From assembly GCA_964622305.1 (NCBI GenBank), contig CAZUPR010000050.1, positions 1-8,708 of the forward strand: a stretch of 8,708 bases of DNA, written 5' to 3'. The stretch comes from SKKY01 sp964622305 (GTDB taxonomy: Bacteria > Bacillota > Peptococcia > Peptococcales > SKKY01). The notes beneath the pieces are model-generated. The model saw nothing but the letters and a program-made list of their open reading frames with translations, was not told where the DNA came from and did no database searches. A program made the translations under genes and the position numbers. Below, piece by piece: positions 1 to 6,307 of the stretch; position 1 is the first letter of the stretch, and each line of letters opens with the position of its first letter.

Positions 1-17
1 CTTAGGGCTGTATTTTT

Positions 18-46
18 TTGCAAAAAAATGGTATTATTATCATAAT
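18..46 (+). promoter_or_regulatory. Sigma-70-type promoter of the sigma-factor gene
   Basis: A -35 element TTGCAA (18-23; 4 of 6 consensus) and a -10 element CATAAT (41-46; 5 of 6) are separated by exactly 17 bases. Transcription would start near base 53, about 30 bases before the ATG at 84, leaving room for the ribosome site at 65-77. The -35 lies inside a perfect 16-base palindrome, T7-GC-A7 (13-28). The assignment is inferred from consensus match and spacing; no activator site is recognised. Confidence 0.6.
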
Positions 47-64
47 TGTCAGTCGGGAATACAA

Positions 65-77
65 AAGGAAGGTAGGT
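65..77 (+). promoter_or_regulatory. Ribosome binding site fixing the sigma-factor start at 84
   Basis: The purine-rich stretch AAGGAAGGTAGGT precedes the ATG at 84; its last AGGT (74-77) is 6 bases from the start codon. The only longer in-frame start is a TTG at 18, which is the -35 element itself and would not be on the transcript. The ATG at 80 is out of frame. Confidence 0.65.
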
Positions 78-83
78 AAATGG

Positions 84-734
84 ATGCAAGTAGCCAAAGA
101 ACTAGCAGTAAATCAGCTAAACATTCGGCAAGACATTCAAGAATTAATCGCAGGATCAAAAAATGGAGAGGAAAGGGCCTTTGAGGAACTCTTAGAAATA
201 TTTAAGAGAATGATTTACAAGATATCTAAAATGTATTATTTCCCAGATGGGGATTTTGATGATGTTACTCAAGAATGTATGATAGCTTTTTGGAGCGCCA
301 TAGAAAGTTATGATAAGAAAAAATCAGGCAGGAATATAGAATCATATCTGCATCTGTGTATGACCAGGAGAATGATTACTGCTTTAAGAAAAAGCACAAA
401 TAATAATGCCACATTCACAAACAAGGCCCTGGAAATAGTATATGAAACAATATATAATGAAGCCGGTCCTACTGTTGGCGAAGGCATTCTTTATCCAATC
501 TACAACGAATCACCTGAAATATCTTACATGGCAGCTGAATTAAGAAAAGATTACATTAAAGAAATAAGAGGAATGGATATAAAGAATTTTGAAGAAATAG
601 CAAAGCTAAGATATTGTGGATATTCTTATAAGGAAATATCTGAGATCTTGCAATTATCATCTAAAGATATTGACAACATATTATACAGAGGCAGACAAAA
701 TTTAAGAAAAAGTGACTTATCTGCTTTAAATTAA
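84..734 (+). CDS. SigH-like sigma-70 family RNA polymerase sigma factor
   Basis: Alternative sigma factor of 216 residues that would direct core RNA polymerase to a special promoter set. Region 2 is recognisable: the core-binding part (about 55-77, with DFDDVTQECMIAFWSAI) and the -10 recognition helix (about 88-106, LHLCMTRRMITALRK) follow the pattern of Bacillus Spo0H/SigH (DIVQEGMIGLYKSI, ELCITRQIITAIK). Region 4 is at about 165-210, with the helix-turn-helix GYSYKEISEIL...SKDIDNILYRGRQNLRK resembling SigH's RSYQEISEELN...KSIDNALQRVKRKL. The linker (about 108-160) is long and not alignable by eye. Length is close to SigH (about 218). The gene stands alone between its own promoter and terminator and is clearly more AT-rich than the rest of the window. 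No anti-sigma gene is adjacent. Membership in the sigma-70 family is firm; whether it is the true sporulation/competence SigH or a paralogue is unresolved. Confidence 0.88.
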   Translation: MQVAKELAVNQLNIRQDIQELIAGSKNGEERAFEELLEIFKRMIYKISKMYYFPDGDFDDVTQECMIAFWSAIESYDKKKSGRNIESYLHLCMTRRMITALRKSTNNNATFTNKALEIVYETIYNEAGPTVGEGILYPIYNESPEISYMAAELRKDYIKEIRGMDIKNFEEIAKLRYCGYSYKEISEILQLSSKDIDNILYRGRQNLRKSDLSALN

Positions 735-746
735 AATATTTATGCT

Positions 747-773
747 TGGGGAGGCTTACCTCCCCATTTTTAT
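747..773 (+). terminator. Intrinsic terminator after the sigma-factor gene
   Basis: An 8-bp perfect stem (TGGGGAGG at 747-754 pairing with CCTCCCCA at 759-766) closes a 4-base CTTA loop and is followed at once by TTTTTAT. It starts 12 bases after the stop codon and separates this unit from the downstream operon. Confidence 0.9.
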
Positions 774-781
774 GTTAAAAT
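773..781 (+). promoter_or_regulatory. Possible extended -10 promoter for the desulfurase-thiI operon
   Basis: TGTTAAAAT fits an extended -10 (TGn then TAAAAT, 5 of 6 to TATAAT). No good -35 lies 16-18 bases upstream, because that stretch is the terminator hairpin. Transcription would begin near 788, leaving a 5' leader of about 30 bases. A promoter is needed here because of the strong terminator just upstream, but this exact site is a best guess. Confidence 0.35.
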
Positions 782-819
782 AGATAGCAAAACTAAAATA
801 ATCTGCGGGTGAAGATTTA

Positions 820-1968
820 ATGTATTTAGATAATTCTGCGACTACAAAAACTCATACAGAAGTTATAGAAAGCATGACCAAGGTTATGAATGATTATTGG
901 GCCAACCCATCATCCTTACATGGCCCCGGGGCTCAGGCAGAAAAACTCTTGCGCCAATCCAGGCAGATTGTGGCACAATCTTTGGGAGCCAGGGTTGATG
1001 AAATATATTTTACTTCCGGGGGGACTGAAAGTTGCAATACTTTTATAAAAGGCTGCCTCCAGGCCTATAAAGGGAGGGGCAGGCATATTATTTCATCTCC
1101 AACGGAACACCCGGCGGTTATAGAGACTTTAAATTATTATGAAAAACAAGGCTGGGAGATTAGCTGGCTTAAGGTGGATCAGGAAGGGTTTATTTCCCTG
1201 AATGACCTTGAAAATACTTTGAGGAATGATACTGTTCTTACTATTATAATGCATGTGAATAATGAAACAGGCAGCATTCAGCCTGTAGAAGAAGCAGGCC
1301 GGATAATTTCCAATAAATCTAAATCCTTCTTTTTTGTTGATGGCGTTCAGGGTTTCTTAAAAATCCCCTTAAATTTAGCAACTAGTAACATCGATGGCTA
1401 TAGTTTGTCTGGCCACAAAATCCACGGACCTAAAGGCAGTGGAGCCCTTTATGTCAGATTAGGGATAAATCTGATTCCATTAATGCATGGTGGGGGCCAG
1501 GAAAGGAAGCTGCGTTCAGGGACAGAAAACCTTCCGGCGATAGTTGGCCTTGCAAAAGCCGTCCAAATTTTTTCCCTGGAAGAAAAGAAAGCTCAAGAAA
1601 GGCTTTTACGAAATCAGGTAAAAAAGGGAAGGTTCATTGAAATCTTAAAAGAGGAAATTCCTTCTTTAAAAATAAATTCTTCTGATCTTAAGAGAACCAG
1701 CCCTTATATTTTAAACTTATCTTTACCAGCTATCCAGGGTGAAACAATCCTGCATGCTCTGGAAGAAGCAAATATCTTTGTCTCAACTGGTTCAGCATGT
1801 TCAGGAAAGAAAAAGGGCTACAGCCGGGTCCTTGAAGCAATGAATTTGGAAGAGGAATACTTAAAAGGTGCTATCAGAATCAGCCTTGGCTTGGACCAGG
1901 AGCTGGATGAAAAAGATTTTATCTTTTTTGCAAAAAAACTAAAAGAAATATATGAAAGGTTAAAATAA
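820..1968 (+). CDS. iscS: Cysteine desulfurase (IscS/NifS family, NifZ-like partner of ThiI)
   Basis: PLP enzyme that removes sulfur from L-cysteine, giving alanine and an enzyme persulfide for transfer to acceptors. The 382-residue length is typical. Visible motifs: N-terminal YLDNSATT (2-9), SGGTESCN (66-73), the cofactor-stacking His97 in TEHPAV, Asp174 and Gln177 in VDGVQ, the PLP Schiff-base Lys200 in SGHKIHGPKG, and the persulfide-forming Cys327 in GSACSG. The loop after Cys327 has about the IscS length, so it looks class I rather than SufS-like. The start is supported by GGGTGA (807-812) seven bases upstream. thiI follows after 13 bases, the same pairing as nifZ-thiI in Bacillus subtilis, so the likely main role is feeding sulfur to ThiI for tRNA 4-thiouridine. 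No iscU, iscA or iscR is adjacent, which argues against a dedicated Fe-S operon, though other acceptors cannot be excluded. Confidence 0.93.
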   Translation: MYLDNSATTKTHTEVIESMTKVMNDYWANPSSLHGPGAQAEKLLRQSRQIVAQSLGARVDEIYFTSGGTESCNTFIKGCLQAYKGRGRHIISSPTEHPAVIETLNYYEKQGWEISWLKVDQEGFISLNDLENTLRNDTVLTIIMHVNNETGSIQPVEEAGRIISNKSKSFFFVDGVQGFLKIPLNLATSNIDGYSLSGHKIHGPKGSGALYVRLGINLIPLMHGGGQERKLRSGTENLPAIVGLAKAVQIFSLEEKKAQERLLRNQVKKGRFIEILKEEIPSLKINSSDLKRTSPYILNLSLPAIQGETILHALEEANIFVSTGSACSGKKKGYSRVLEAMNLEEEYLKGAIRISLGLDQELDEKDFIFFAKKLKEIYERLK

Positions 1969-1974
1969 GGAGGT
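1967..1974 (+). promoter_or_regulatory. Ribosome binding site supporting a TTG start for thiI
   Basis: AAGGAGGT, a near-perfect anti-SD complement, overlaps the desulfurase stop codon and sits 7 bases before the TTG at 1982. It supports the rare TTG start and suggests translational coupling with the upstream gene. Confidence 0.8.
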
Positions 1975-1981
1975 AAGTATT

Positions 1982-3181
1982 TTGTACGATCATATTTTAA
2001 TCAGATACGGCGAAATAGGCCTTAAGGGCAAAAACCAAATGTCCTTTGTCAGGAAACTGGTCAAAGATTTAAAGTTTAAGATAAAAAAAGAATATGGAGA
2101 CCATGTAGAAAGTAATTATGAAAAGGGCAGAATCTTTATATCCTTAAATGGAGAACCTGCTGAAAAATATTATCCTGTTTTAAAAAGAGTTTTTGGGATA
2201 GTTTCCTTTAGTCCAGTTATTAAAAGTAAAAGGGATATAGACAGCATCAGGCAAGCTATCAACGACGAATTGAAAGTTATGGCCGGACAGGAAAAAACAT
2301 TTAAAGTAAAAACCCGCAGATCAGATAAGTCCTATCCTTTAAAGTCACCAGAGGTAAGCAGAGAACTTGGGGCTTATATATTAGATAACTTTCCTGGATT
2401 TAGGGTTGATGTTCATGAACCCGAGATAGAAGTTAATGTTGAGATCAGGAGTGATTTTGCCTATGTTTATACCAAAAAAGAGGCAGCTCTTGGAGGCATG
2501 CCTGTAAACTCGGCAGGCAAGGCTCTTCTTCTCCTTTCCGGAGGTATTGATAGTCCGGTCGCAGGTTATCTTGCTGCCAGAAAAGGCGTTGATCTTTCGG
2601 GCCTGCATTTCTTTAGTTATCCTTATACCAGCCAGAGGGCCAGAGATAAGGTCAACCAGCTGGCAGGAGTGCTTGCCCGTTATAAGGGGAGCTTCCATGT
2701 ATATATGGTTCCTTTTACTGAAATTCAGGAAGAAATCGCCAAAAACTGCCCTGAATCCTATTGGATTACAATTATGAGAAGATTTATGTTTAAAATTGCA
2801 GAAAGAGTTGCTGTAGATATGGGAGCACTGACTTTAGTGACGGGTGAATCGTTGGGACAGGTTGCAAGCCAAACCCTGCCCAGTATGGTCGCAATAAATC
2901 AGGTTATTGATATTCCTGTTCTGCGCCCGCTTATAACCATGGATAAGGACGAAATTATAAGGATTGGCCAGGAAATAGGAACATATGACATTTCAATCGA
3001 ACCTTACGAGGATTGCTGTACGGCCTTTTTGCCAGAGCAACCCAAAACCAGTCCTCAAGTTTTTCTGGCTCAAGAGTACGAAGAGGCCCTGGACCTTGAG
3101 GCCTTAATTGACAGAGCAATAGAGAATATAGAGCTAATAAAAATTTCCGGAGATGGTCAGGAAGATTTAGGAATTTTTTAA
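1982..3181 (+). CDS. thiI: tRNA 4-thiouridine synthase / thiamine sulfurtransferase ThiI (rhodanese-less)
   Basis: Adenylates U8 of tRNA and transfers sulfur to make 4-thiouridine; in some bacteria it also supplies sulfur for the thiamine thiazole. At 399 residues it has an N-terminal ferredoxin-like domain (MYDHILIRYGEIGLKGKN at the start), a THUMP RNA-binding domain (about 60-165), and a PP-loop ATP pyrophosphatase domain with SGGIDSP (186-192) and TGESLGQVASQT (288-298). A conserved Cys pair, Cys345-Cys346, lies in PYEDCC. Translation starts at TTG under a strong SD. The C-terminal rhodanese domain of the E. coli protein (about 480 residues) is absent, as in Bacillus; the intact end and normal stop suggest this is the natural short form, not a truncation. 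Sulfur would then come directly from the desulfurase encoded 13 bases upstream. No thiamine genes lie nearby, so tRNA modification is the safer role. Confidence 0.96.
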   Translation: MYDHILIRYGEIGLKGKNQMSFVRKLVKDLKFKIKKEYGDHVESNYEKGRIFISLNGEPAEKYYPVLKRVFGIVSFSPVIKSKRDIDSIRQAINDELKVMAGQEKTFKVKTRRSDKSYPLKSPEVSRELGAYILDNFPGFRVDVHEPEIEVNVEIRSDFAYVYTKKEAALGGMPVNSAGKALLLLSGGIDSPVAGYLAARKGVDLSGLHFFSYPYTSQRARDKVNQLAGVLARYKGSFHVYMVPFTEIQEEIAKNCPESYWITIMRRFMFKIAERVAVDMGALTLVTGESLGQVASQTLPSMVAINQVIDIPVLRPLITMDKDEIIRIGQEIGTYDISIEPYEDCCTAFLPEQPKTSPQVFLAQEYEEALDLEALIDRAIENIELIKISGDGQEDLGIF

Positions 3182-3191
3182 GATAGAAAGT

Positions 3192-3199
3192 GGAGGGAG
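3192..3199 (+). promoter_or_regulatory. Ribosome binding site fixing the Fpg-like gene start at 3208
   Basis: GGAGGGAG lies 8 bases before the ATG at 3208. The longer in-frame GTG at 3190 overlaps this SD and has no site of its own, so it is not the start. Confidence 0.8.
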
Positions 3200-3207
3200 T
3201 TTATAAA

Positions 3208-3927
3208 ATGTATACAGGTTTAGCAGAGATAGAAGTTTATCTAAAGAAAATAAGGGAAGTTTTATTTTATAAGAAGATAGAGCAGGCTTATGTAAAGGAG
3301 GCCAACATCAACCTCGAAGCCGATATTTTTGAAAGCGCCTTAAATGGCCAGATGTTTATTTATATCAACCGAAAATCAGATATTATCAACCTTACAACTG
3401 GTAATGCTGTAAATTTTATGGTCAAACTAGGTTTCAATGGCAGGATGTATTATGCAGAAAAAGGTGAAGTCTTTGAGAGTGACTATATTTTGAAACTTGA
3501 TTTTACCGATGGTAAAAGTTTTTATATCACGGGCGATCAAATGACAAGAATTGAAGTAGTGGGAGAGCAAGAAAGAAAAGACTACCTGGAAAATTTAAAG
3601 CCAGACCCTCTGGATGAAAAGTTTAGCATGGATGCCTTAAATAAGCTGATTATGAACTATGATGGTAAGATTTTAGATGCTCTTTTCAGTGATGTGGAAA
3701 TCATGGGCATAGACCCTGATTATGCCAAGGATATTCTTCTTGCCGCAGAGATACCTTTTGATAAGGAGGCGGCCAGTTTAAATATGAAGGAGGCCAACAA
3801 TCTTTTCCATGCCATAATAAATGTCATGCAGGCCGGCTTGGCAGCCAATGGAAAAATAAGCCAGCCTTTTAGCCGAAATGATCAAAGAAGAGGAAGCTAC
3901 CAGCTAAGGAGCCAGGCTCATGCTTAG
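3208..3927 (+). CDS. Degenerate Fpg/MutM-Nei family protein, probably not an active DNA glycosylase
   Basis: A 239-residue protein with the domain order of formamidopyrimidine-DNA glycosylase. N-terminal beta-sandwich part: TGLAEIEVYL (3-12) corresponds to PELPEVETVR, and VKLGFNGRM (72-80) to HLGMSGSL. Helix-two-turn-helix part: LKPDPLDEKF (130-139) corresponds to LGPEPLSDDF, and MGIDPDYAKDILLAAEI (166-182) to VGVGNIYASESLFAAGI, continuing to about 215. Key features are altered: the catalytic Pro2-Glu3 become Thr-Gly preceded by an extra Tyr, the GN of the DNA-contacting GVGNIYA motif becomes DP, DPRRFG becomes DQMTRI, and the four-cysteine zinc finger with its Arg is absent; the protein has no cysteine at all. 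Lys56 might replace Lys57, but the alignment there is loose. The reading frame is intact, with its own SD, and the next gene's SD lies inside its 3' end, so it is probably expressed. Homology is inferred by eye; function is unknown. It could be a nucleic-acid-binding relic with a structural or regulatory role. Confidence 0.72.
   Translation: MYTGLAEIEVYLKKIREVLFYKKIEQAYVKEANINLEADIFESALNGQMFIYINRKSDIINLTTGNAVNFMVKLGFNGRMYYAEKGEVFESDYILKLDFTDGKSFYITGDQMTRIEVVGEQERKDYLENLKPDPLDEKFSMDALNKLIMNYDGKILDALFSDVEIMGIDPDYAKDILLAAEIPFDKEAASLNMKEANNLFHAIINVMQAGLAANGKISQPFSRNDQRRGSYQLRSQAHA
3906..3911 (+). promoter_or_regulatory. Ribosome binding site of the thioesterase gene, inside the preceding gene
   Basis: AAGGAG lies within the last codons of the Fpg-like gene, 8 bases before the ATG at 3920. 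The two genes overlap by 8 bases (ATGCTTAG), pointing to translational coupling and supporting this start. Confidence 0.75.
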
Positions 3928-4378
3928 CGAGAAGGCTGTAAATGTTGGGCTGCCAGATCTTCTTTTTCAGAAAATTTTAGAAACCAATCAAGATTGCAAT
4001 TATCATAAGCATTTTGATCTTCATCTGACCAGAGCTTCCCATAAGGAAGTGGAAATGGTGGTTAAGATCCAGGATTTTCATATTAATCCAAGAGACATTT
4101 CCCATGGAGCAGTTGCATATGCTCTTTTAGATACAGCCATGGGCATGGCCATCAGAACTTTAAACAGGAATGTAGTAACCTTAAATTCCAATATCAACTA
4201 TACAGCTGTATCTGGCCTGGGAGATACTTTAAGGGCGGTAGCTCAGGTGGTAGACTTTGGTAAAAAGATTATCATCTGTGACAGCCAGGCTTATAATCAG
4301 GAAGGTAGACTTATCGCCATAGCCAGAGGAACTTTTTATGACAAAGGGGTTTTTTGTGAGGGAGTAAATGACTTTTAA
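3920..4378 (+). CDS. PaaI-family hotdog-fold thioesterase
   Basis: A 152-residue single hotdog domain, expected to hydrolyse an acyl- or aryl-CoA thioester in the cytoplasm as a dimer or tetramer. The family pattern is visible: the FHINPRDISHGAVAYALLD segment (53-71) matches the usual N-x-x-G-x-x-HGG...LxD block, with His62-Gly63 and the likely catalytic Asp71; then VVTLNSNINY (85-94), the GDTLRAVAQV strand (101-110) and the closing GRLIAIARGTFY (129-140). The glycine usually found after Asn is replaced by Arg-Asp, a modest deviation. The gene overlaps the Fpg-like gene by 8 bases and has a good SD. The substrate is unknown. Its position before aromatic amino acid genes hints at an aryl-CoA, but PaaI homologues occur in many contexts and no phenylacetate genes are present, so that is only a guess. 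Confidence 0.85.
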   Translation: MLSEKAVNVGLPDLLFQKILETNQDCNYHKHFDLHLTRASHKEVEMVVKIQDFHINPRDISHGAVAYALLDTAMGMAIRTLNRNVVTLNSNINYTAVSGLGDTLRAVAQVVDFGKKIIICDSQAYNQEGRLIAIARGTFYDKGVFCEGVNDF

Positions 4379-4435
4379 ATTTTCCTTTATTCTTATTGTT
4401 TTAGTAATTTACTTGCTCTTTAGAAAATAAAAAAT

Positions 4436-4443
4436 AGGAGGTG
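4436..4443 (+). promoter_or_regulatory. Strong ribosome binding site of aroF
   Basis: AGGAGGTG, a full anti-SD match, lies 5 bases before the ATG at 4449. The 70-base gap ahead of aroF holds AT-rich sequence with no hairpin terminator, no leader peptide and no convincing promoter. Confidence 0.8.
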
Positions 4444-4448
4444 CTTTT

Positions 4449-5468
4449 ATGATTATCGTAATGGAAAGAGGAGCTGCAAAAAACAAGGTAGAAAATGTAA
4501 TTAAAAGACTGGAAGACCAGGGCTTTACCATTCACCTTTCTGAAGGTGTGGAAAAGACCATAATTGGGGCTGTGGGTGATAAGAGCTATCTGACCAAGAA
4601 TAATCTTGATCTTGAAGCACTTCCAGGGGTGGAAAAAGTTGTACCCATCTTGAGTAAATACAAGTTGGCCAGCCGGGATTTCCACAAGGAAGATACCATC
4701 ATTAAGGTGGGAGATTTAGAAATTGGCGGCCCCAAGATTCAAATTATGGCTGGACCTTGTGCTATTGAAGGCAGGGATGAGGCTATGGAGATAGCTGAGA
4801 CAGTTGCCAAAGGTGGAGCCGGTATTTTAAGAGGAGGAGCCTTTAAACCGAGAACATCGCCTTATGATTTCCAAGGCCTAAAGGAAGATGGCCTTAAATT
4901 TATGCAAGAAGCTGGTCAAAAATTTAACCTTAAGATTATTTCCGAGGTGGTAGATACCAGGGATGTGGAGTTAGTGGCTCAGTATGTTGATATTATTCAA
5001 ATAGGGGCCAGGAATATGCAAAATTTTGCCCTTCTGACTGAGGTTGCCAAGACCAATAAACCGGTTTTACTAAAGAGGGGCCTGTCTTCAACTATTGAGG
5101 AGTGGATAATGGCTTCTGAATACATCCTAAGCGGAGGAAATCCTAATGTCATGTTCTGTGAGAGAGGAATCAGAACTTTTGAAACCATGACCAGAAACAC
5201 CCTGGATCTTTCTGCCGTACCTATTTTAAAGAGCCTGACCCACCTGCCTGTTATAGTTGACCCCAGCCATGGAACTGGTAAATGGAAGCTGGTTAACTCC
5301 ATGTCTAAAGCGGCTATTGCCAGTGGTGCTGACGGCTTGATAATTGAAGTTCATCAAAACCCTGAATGTGCTCTTTCTGATGGGCCACAGTCTTTAAAGC
5401 CAGAAAAATACTTCGAATTAATGGAAGATTTGAAAAATATAGCGACAGCAGTTAATCGCCAGATATAG
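4449..5468 (+). CDS. aroF: 3-deoxy-7-phosphoheptulonate (DAHP) synthase, type I-beta with N-terminal FL regulatory domain
   Basis: Condenses phosphoenolpyruvate and erythrose-4-phosphate to DAHP, the entry step of the shikimate pathway. The 339 residues align almost end to end with the Thermotoga maritima enzyme (338). Residues 1-70 form the ferredoxin-like regulatory domain (MIIVMERGA..., then GVEKTIIGAVGD at 33-44), which in Thermotoga mediates tyrosine/phenylalanine inhibition. The (beta/alpha)8 barrel follows, with KPRTSPYDFQG (133-143), GARNMQNF (186-193), LLKRG (207-211) and RGIRTFE (239-245). The four metal ligands are all present: Cys104 (AGPC), His274 (DPSH), Glu300 (IEVH) and Asp311 (LSDG), each offset by two from the Thermotoga positions. 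It is the first gene of a tight aromatic operon; pheA follows after 14 bases. The regulatory domain implies end-product feedback control; a fused chorismate mutase domain is not present. Confidence 0.97.
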   Translation: MIIVMERGAAKNKVENVIKRLEDQGFTIHLSEGVEKTIIGAVGDKSYLTKNNLDLEALPGVEKVVPILSKYKLASRDFHKEDTIIKVGDLEIGGPKIQIMAGPCAIEGRDEAMEIAETVAKGGAGILRGGAFKPRTSPYDFQGLKEDGLKFMQEAGQKFNLKIISEVVDTRDVELVAQYVDIIQIGARNMQNFALLTEVAKTNKPVLLKRGLSSTIEEWIMASEYILSGGNPNVMFCERGIRTFETMTRNTLDLSAVPILKSLTHLPVIVDPSHGTGKWKLVNSMSKAAIASGADGLIIEVHQNPECALSDGPQSLKPEKYFELMEDLKNIATAVNRQI

Positions 5469-5482
5469 AGGATGGTTTATTT

Positions 5483-6307
5483 ATGAAGATTGCCTACCTG
5501 GGCCCCAAGGGAACCTTTTCCAGCCTGGCTGCCGAAAAAGTAAAAAAAATAGAAAAATTCAAGGATGCTGAGCTTGTTGCCTGCAAGGAAATGGAGGCTG
5601 TCCTTTATAAGACAAGTGAGGGGCTTTTCGACTATGGTATTGTACCCGTAGAAAATTCTATAGAAGGCAGTGTTAATACATCGATAGATATTCTAATCAA
5701 CGAAGTTGAGCTTAGTGTTATCTATGAAGTTATTTTGAATATAAGGCATAATCTTGTGGCCTCCCAGAGGCTTCTTAGGCCTGAGAGAGTATTTTCTCAT
5801 CCTCAGGCCCTTGCTCAATGCCGGAATTTTCTAAAGGAGAACTATCCGGGCATTGAGAAAGTTCCGGCTGCCAGTACCCTGCAGAGTCTGGATTGTCTGC
5901 TGGGGGAGCCGGAAAGAAGCCTGGCACTGGTGCCAGCAATACCGGAAGGCCTGGAAGGAATAAGGGTAATAAGAGAAAATGTTGGCGATTACGATTTAAA
6001 CCAAACCAGGTTTTATCTCTTGTCCAGGCAGGCTGAAAAGCCAGAAGAGGTGGTTAAAAGTTCTATCTCCTTCCAACTGGCTGATGACAGGCCTGGTGGA
6101 CTCCTGGAAATTATGGAACTTTTTCGTGACAGGGGTATTAACCTGACCAAGATAGAATCAAGACCTGCCAAGCACCAGCTGGGCAGATATATTTTTATTA
6201 TCGATTGCGAAGAAGACCTCTCCCATCCGGACAAGGAAGAACTTTGGCAAAAAATCAGGGAGAAGTCTACAAAAACTAAATTATTGGGGGCCTTTGGAAG
6301 GATATGA
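5483..6307 (+). CDS. pheA: Prephenate dehydratase with C-terminal ACT domain
   Basis: Converts prephenate to phenylpyruvate, the precursor of phenylalanine. At 274 residues it is a monofunctional enzyme without a chorismate mutase domain. The catalytic part carries YLGPKGTFS (5-13), VPVENSIEGSVN (54-65), SHPQALAQC (105-113) and the active-site triad NQTRF (173-177, Thr175-Arg176-Phe177). The ACT domain (about 194-273) carries PGGLLEIMELFRDRGINL and ESRP (225-228), the phenylalanine-binding region, so feedback inhibition by Phe is expected. The stretch 139-160, between the AST helix and the last catalytic strand, is shorter and less conserved than usual (LALVPAIPEGLEGI in place of the common AAI-type segment) but frame and downstream motifs are intact. 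The SD is modest (GAGGAT, 5468-5473, overlapping the aroF stop). The gene overlaps tyrA by four bases. Confidence 0.96.
   Translation: MKIAYLGPKGTFSSLAAEKVKKIEKFKDAELVACKEMEAVLYKTSEGLFDYGIVPVENSIEGSVNTSIDILINEVELSVIYEVILNIRHNLVASQRLLRPERVFSHPQALAQCRNFLKENYPGIEKVPAASTLQSLDCLLGEPERSLALVPAIPEGLEGIRVIRENVGDYDLNQTRFYLLSRQAEKPEEVVKSSISFQLADDRPGGLLEIMELFRDRGINLTKIESRPAKHQLGRYIFIIDCEEDLSHPDKEELWQKIREKSTKTKLLGAFGRI

Noticed and set aside
18..83. Longer sigma-factor start at TTG 18
   Set aside because: The TTG is the -35 element of the likely promoter, the added residues (five isoleucines in a row) match no sigma factor, and ATG 84 has a suitable ribosome site.
1924..1938. Second copy of TTTTTTGCAAAAAAA inside the desulfurase gene, as a possible repeat of the sigma-promoter palindrome
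   Set aside because: It encodes Phe-Phe-Ala-Lys-Lys in a plausible C-terminal helix; AT-rich coding sequence makes this likely by chance.
3190..3207. GTG start at 3190 for the Fpg-like gene
   Set aside because: The GTG overlaps the SD that serves ATG 3208, and the family-like N-terminus starts at the ATG.
3840..3927. A frameshift having removed the zinc finger of the Fpg-like protein
   Set aside because: The overlapping thioesterase frame reads as its own gene with its own SD and motifs, and I see no cysteine-pair pattern in the other frames near the end.
4379..4448. Promoter or terminator between the thioesterase gene and aroF
   Set aside because: Candidate elements such as TTGTTT (4396-4401) with TAGAAA (4421-4426) have 19-base spacing and poor consensus; no inverted repeat is present.
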